Positions 62,966-64,000 of a stretch of DNA of 64,000 nt are shown here, piece after piece. The notes beneath the pieces were generated by a model. It was given only the letters and a program-made list of their open reading frames with translations, made no database searches and was not told where the DNA came from. Location: assembly GCF_000369405.1 (NCBI RefSeq), contig NZ_KB849998.1, forward strand, positions 312,548 to 376,547, read 5' to 3'. The position numbers and the translations under genes were made by a program. The stretch is from Acinetobacter sp. ANC 3929. Its GTDB lineage: Bacteria; Pseudomonadota; Gammaproteobacteria; Pseudomonadales; Moraxellaceae. Numbering within the stretch: the stretch's first letter is position 1; every line of letters begins with the position of its first letter.

Positions 62966-63271
62966 AATGTGGCAAAGCCTTTTTAAGCCTGGCAAGTCCG
63001 AAGCTGGGTTTTAAATGGGGGCAATCATACAATTAAATATGATCTACCTTCAATCAGCCACACGTGCGAATGATGTAGTGCTGAACATTCTTATGCAAAT
63101 TATAAAGAATGACCGATAGATTATCCTGAATTATGTCACTGTTTATCAACCATTATTGTGTTCTTTGTATGAAAAAGAAAAAGTTGTGTGAAAAATCAGA
63201 AATTCCAGTTCACGCAATCTTCATACATTAGGCTATACTCGAACTGTTTTTATTATCATAGTGAGCTCTCT
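62966..63271. other. 306-bp divergent intergenic region between dxs and ribA
   Basis: It must hold promoters for both genes. TATACT at 63234-63239 is a possible -10 for ribA; the nearest -35-like CACGCA is 17 bp upstream. I looked for an FMN riboswitch, because ribA is a riboflavin gene, and saw none of its conserved GGGCAGGG-type segments. No small gene is evident. Confidence 0.5.
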
Positions 63272-63874
63272 GTGCCGATTGAATTTATTGCAACATCAAA
63301 GCTACCCACCGCTTTTGGTGACTTCAATATTTCCGTGTTTCAAGACCCTGTAACAGGCGAAGAACATGTGGCGCTATCTAAAGGTTTAGAAACGGCTCCA
63401 GATAAGCCAGTGCTTGTTCGCATCCATTCTGAATGCTTAACTGGCGATGCTTTCGCTTCACTTAAATGTGATTGCGGACCACAGCTACAAGCCACTCAAC
63501 GTCTGATTAATGACGCAGGCCAAGGCGTGATTTTATATTTACGTCAGGAAGGACGTGGTATTGGTTTAACCAATAAAATCCGTGCTTATGCCTTGCAAGA
63601 TCAAGGACATGATACCGTTGATGCGAATCTGTTACTAAACTTGCCTGCTGATGCGCGTCGTTATGATATGTGCAGCATCATGCTCGATCATCTTCAAGTT
63701 AAAGAAGTAAAACTAGTCACAAATAACCCACTTAAATTAAAAGCGTTGACCGATCTGGGTATTAATGTGGTTGAACGTGTACCGCTTACGGTAGGTCGGA
63801 ATCCATTCAATGAACAATATTTAAAGACCAAACGTGAACGTATGGATCATCTATATCAAAAAGATGACTTTTAA
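63272..63874 (+). CDS. ribA: GTP cyclohydrolase II
   Basis: RibA opens GTP to the first intermediate of riboflavin synthesis. From the GTG at 63272 ([20 protein letters not shown]) it has 200 residues, close to the E. coli 196. The zinc ligands Cys55, Cys66 and Cys68 ([15 protein letters not shown]) and the catalytic RQEGRGIGL are present. A longer reading from 63188 would add 28 non-conserved residues. GAGCTC precedes the GTG. Confidence 0.95.
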   Translation: MPIEFIATSKLPTAFGDFNISVFQDPVTGEEHVALSKGLETAPDKPVLVRIHSECLTGDAFASLKCDCGPQLQATQRLINDAGQGVILYLRQEGRGIGLTNKIRAYALQDQGHDTVDANLLLNLPADARRYDMCSIMLDHLQVKEVKLVTNNPLKLKALTDLGINVVERVPLTVGRNPFNEQYLKTKRERMDHLYQKDDF

Positions 63875-63907
63875 TTCATTTTTTAAACGGTTAAAAATAA
63901 AGCAATT

Positions 63908-63944
63908 AAAGGGTTTTTATTGTAAAAAATAAAAAACCCTTACT
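63908..63944. terminator. Probable terminator after ribA
   Basis: AAAGGGTTTTTATT and AATAAAAAACCCTT form a long AT-rich stem with flanking A/T tracts, 34 bp past the ribA stop. Confidence 0.6.
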
Positions 63945-64000
63945 TTTATTATGGGTTTTATGTTTTGATATAACCCATCCCTAGATCACTTTCAGAGGAT

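Noticed and set aside
62966..63271. FMN riboswitch before ribA
   Set aside because: The conserved FMN-aptamer segments are absent, and no terminator or sequestering stem of that type is visible.
1..64000. CRISPR arrays, prophage, insertion sequences, integrons or toxin-antitoxin islands
   Set aside because: No regularly spaced repeats outside coding repeats, no transposase or integrase, and no block of atypical composition were seen; ygfX-sdhE is a core gene pair rather than a mobile toxin-antitoxin system.

Overview
The window reads as a chromosomal segment of a gammaproteobacterium of the genus Acinetobacter; I cannot name the species. The evidence is the AT-rich base composition, the 496-residue AlmA-type flavin monooxygenase used for long-chain alkanes, a solute-binding protein of the AdeT/DUF6091 type common in this genus, and the combination of housekeeping genes. 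I see no prophage, insertion sequence, integron or CRISPR array. Nearly everything is core genome, so the more interesting material lies in small genes, RNA leaders and operator-like palindromes.

Layout. Positions 1-747 are the 3' end of a secreted-looking glycine-rich protein with 66-bp repeats. A minus-strand tRNA cluster follows (Ser-GCT and two identical Arg-ACG), then rnr, a membrane protein of unknown function, prlC, a yheV-like gene and a small anchored coiled-coil protein. From 7.4 to 10.2 kb two EamA/DMT exporters flank an AraC-type regulator. From 10.2 to 14.4 kb the minus strand carries a fused TRAP permease, a rhombosortase and a lipoprotein. Next come two tandem related microproteins (14.6-15.0 kb), ygfX-sdhE, an LCAD-like acyl-CoA dehydrogenase, a DUF2059 protein, almA and a broken GNAT acetyltransferase.

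From 20.2 to 33.8 kb the complete S10-spc-alpha cluster (28 genes from rpsJ to rplQ, including secY and rpoA) runs on the minus strand from a clear sigma70-type promoter at 33965-33993. Non-coding, hairpin-forming intervals lie ahead of rpsJ, rplN and rpsM, the places where operon borders and autoregulation are expected.

From 34 to 48.8 kb there are a class I amidotransferase, metC, a HerA-like ATPase, hmp with two NsrR-like operators followed by nsrR (a nitric-oxide detoxification module), engB, a COG3687 metal hydrolase, a DAACS symporter, tesB, plsB, an inverted pair of AC-rich palindromic repeats, an orphan solute-binding protein and a YeeZ-like epimerase.

From 48.8 to 64 kb there are recG-comF, a NUDIX gene, a LOG-family gene, corA, the complete mlaFEDCB lipid-transport operon, a DEAD-box RNA helicase with an RG-rich repetitive tail and a long structured leader, a small membrane protein, suhB, dxs and ribA. 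The most unusual items are the helicase leader (59.24-59.53 kb), which ends in a hairpin that occludes the ribosome binding site, and the tandem microprotein pair with two matching palindromes upstream.
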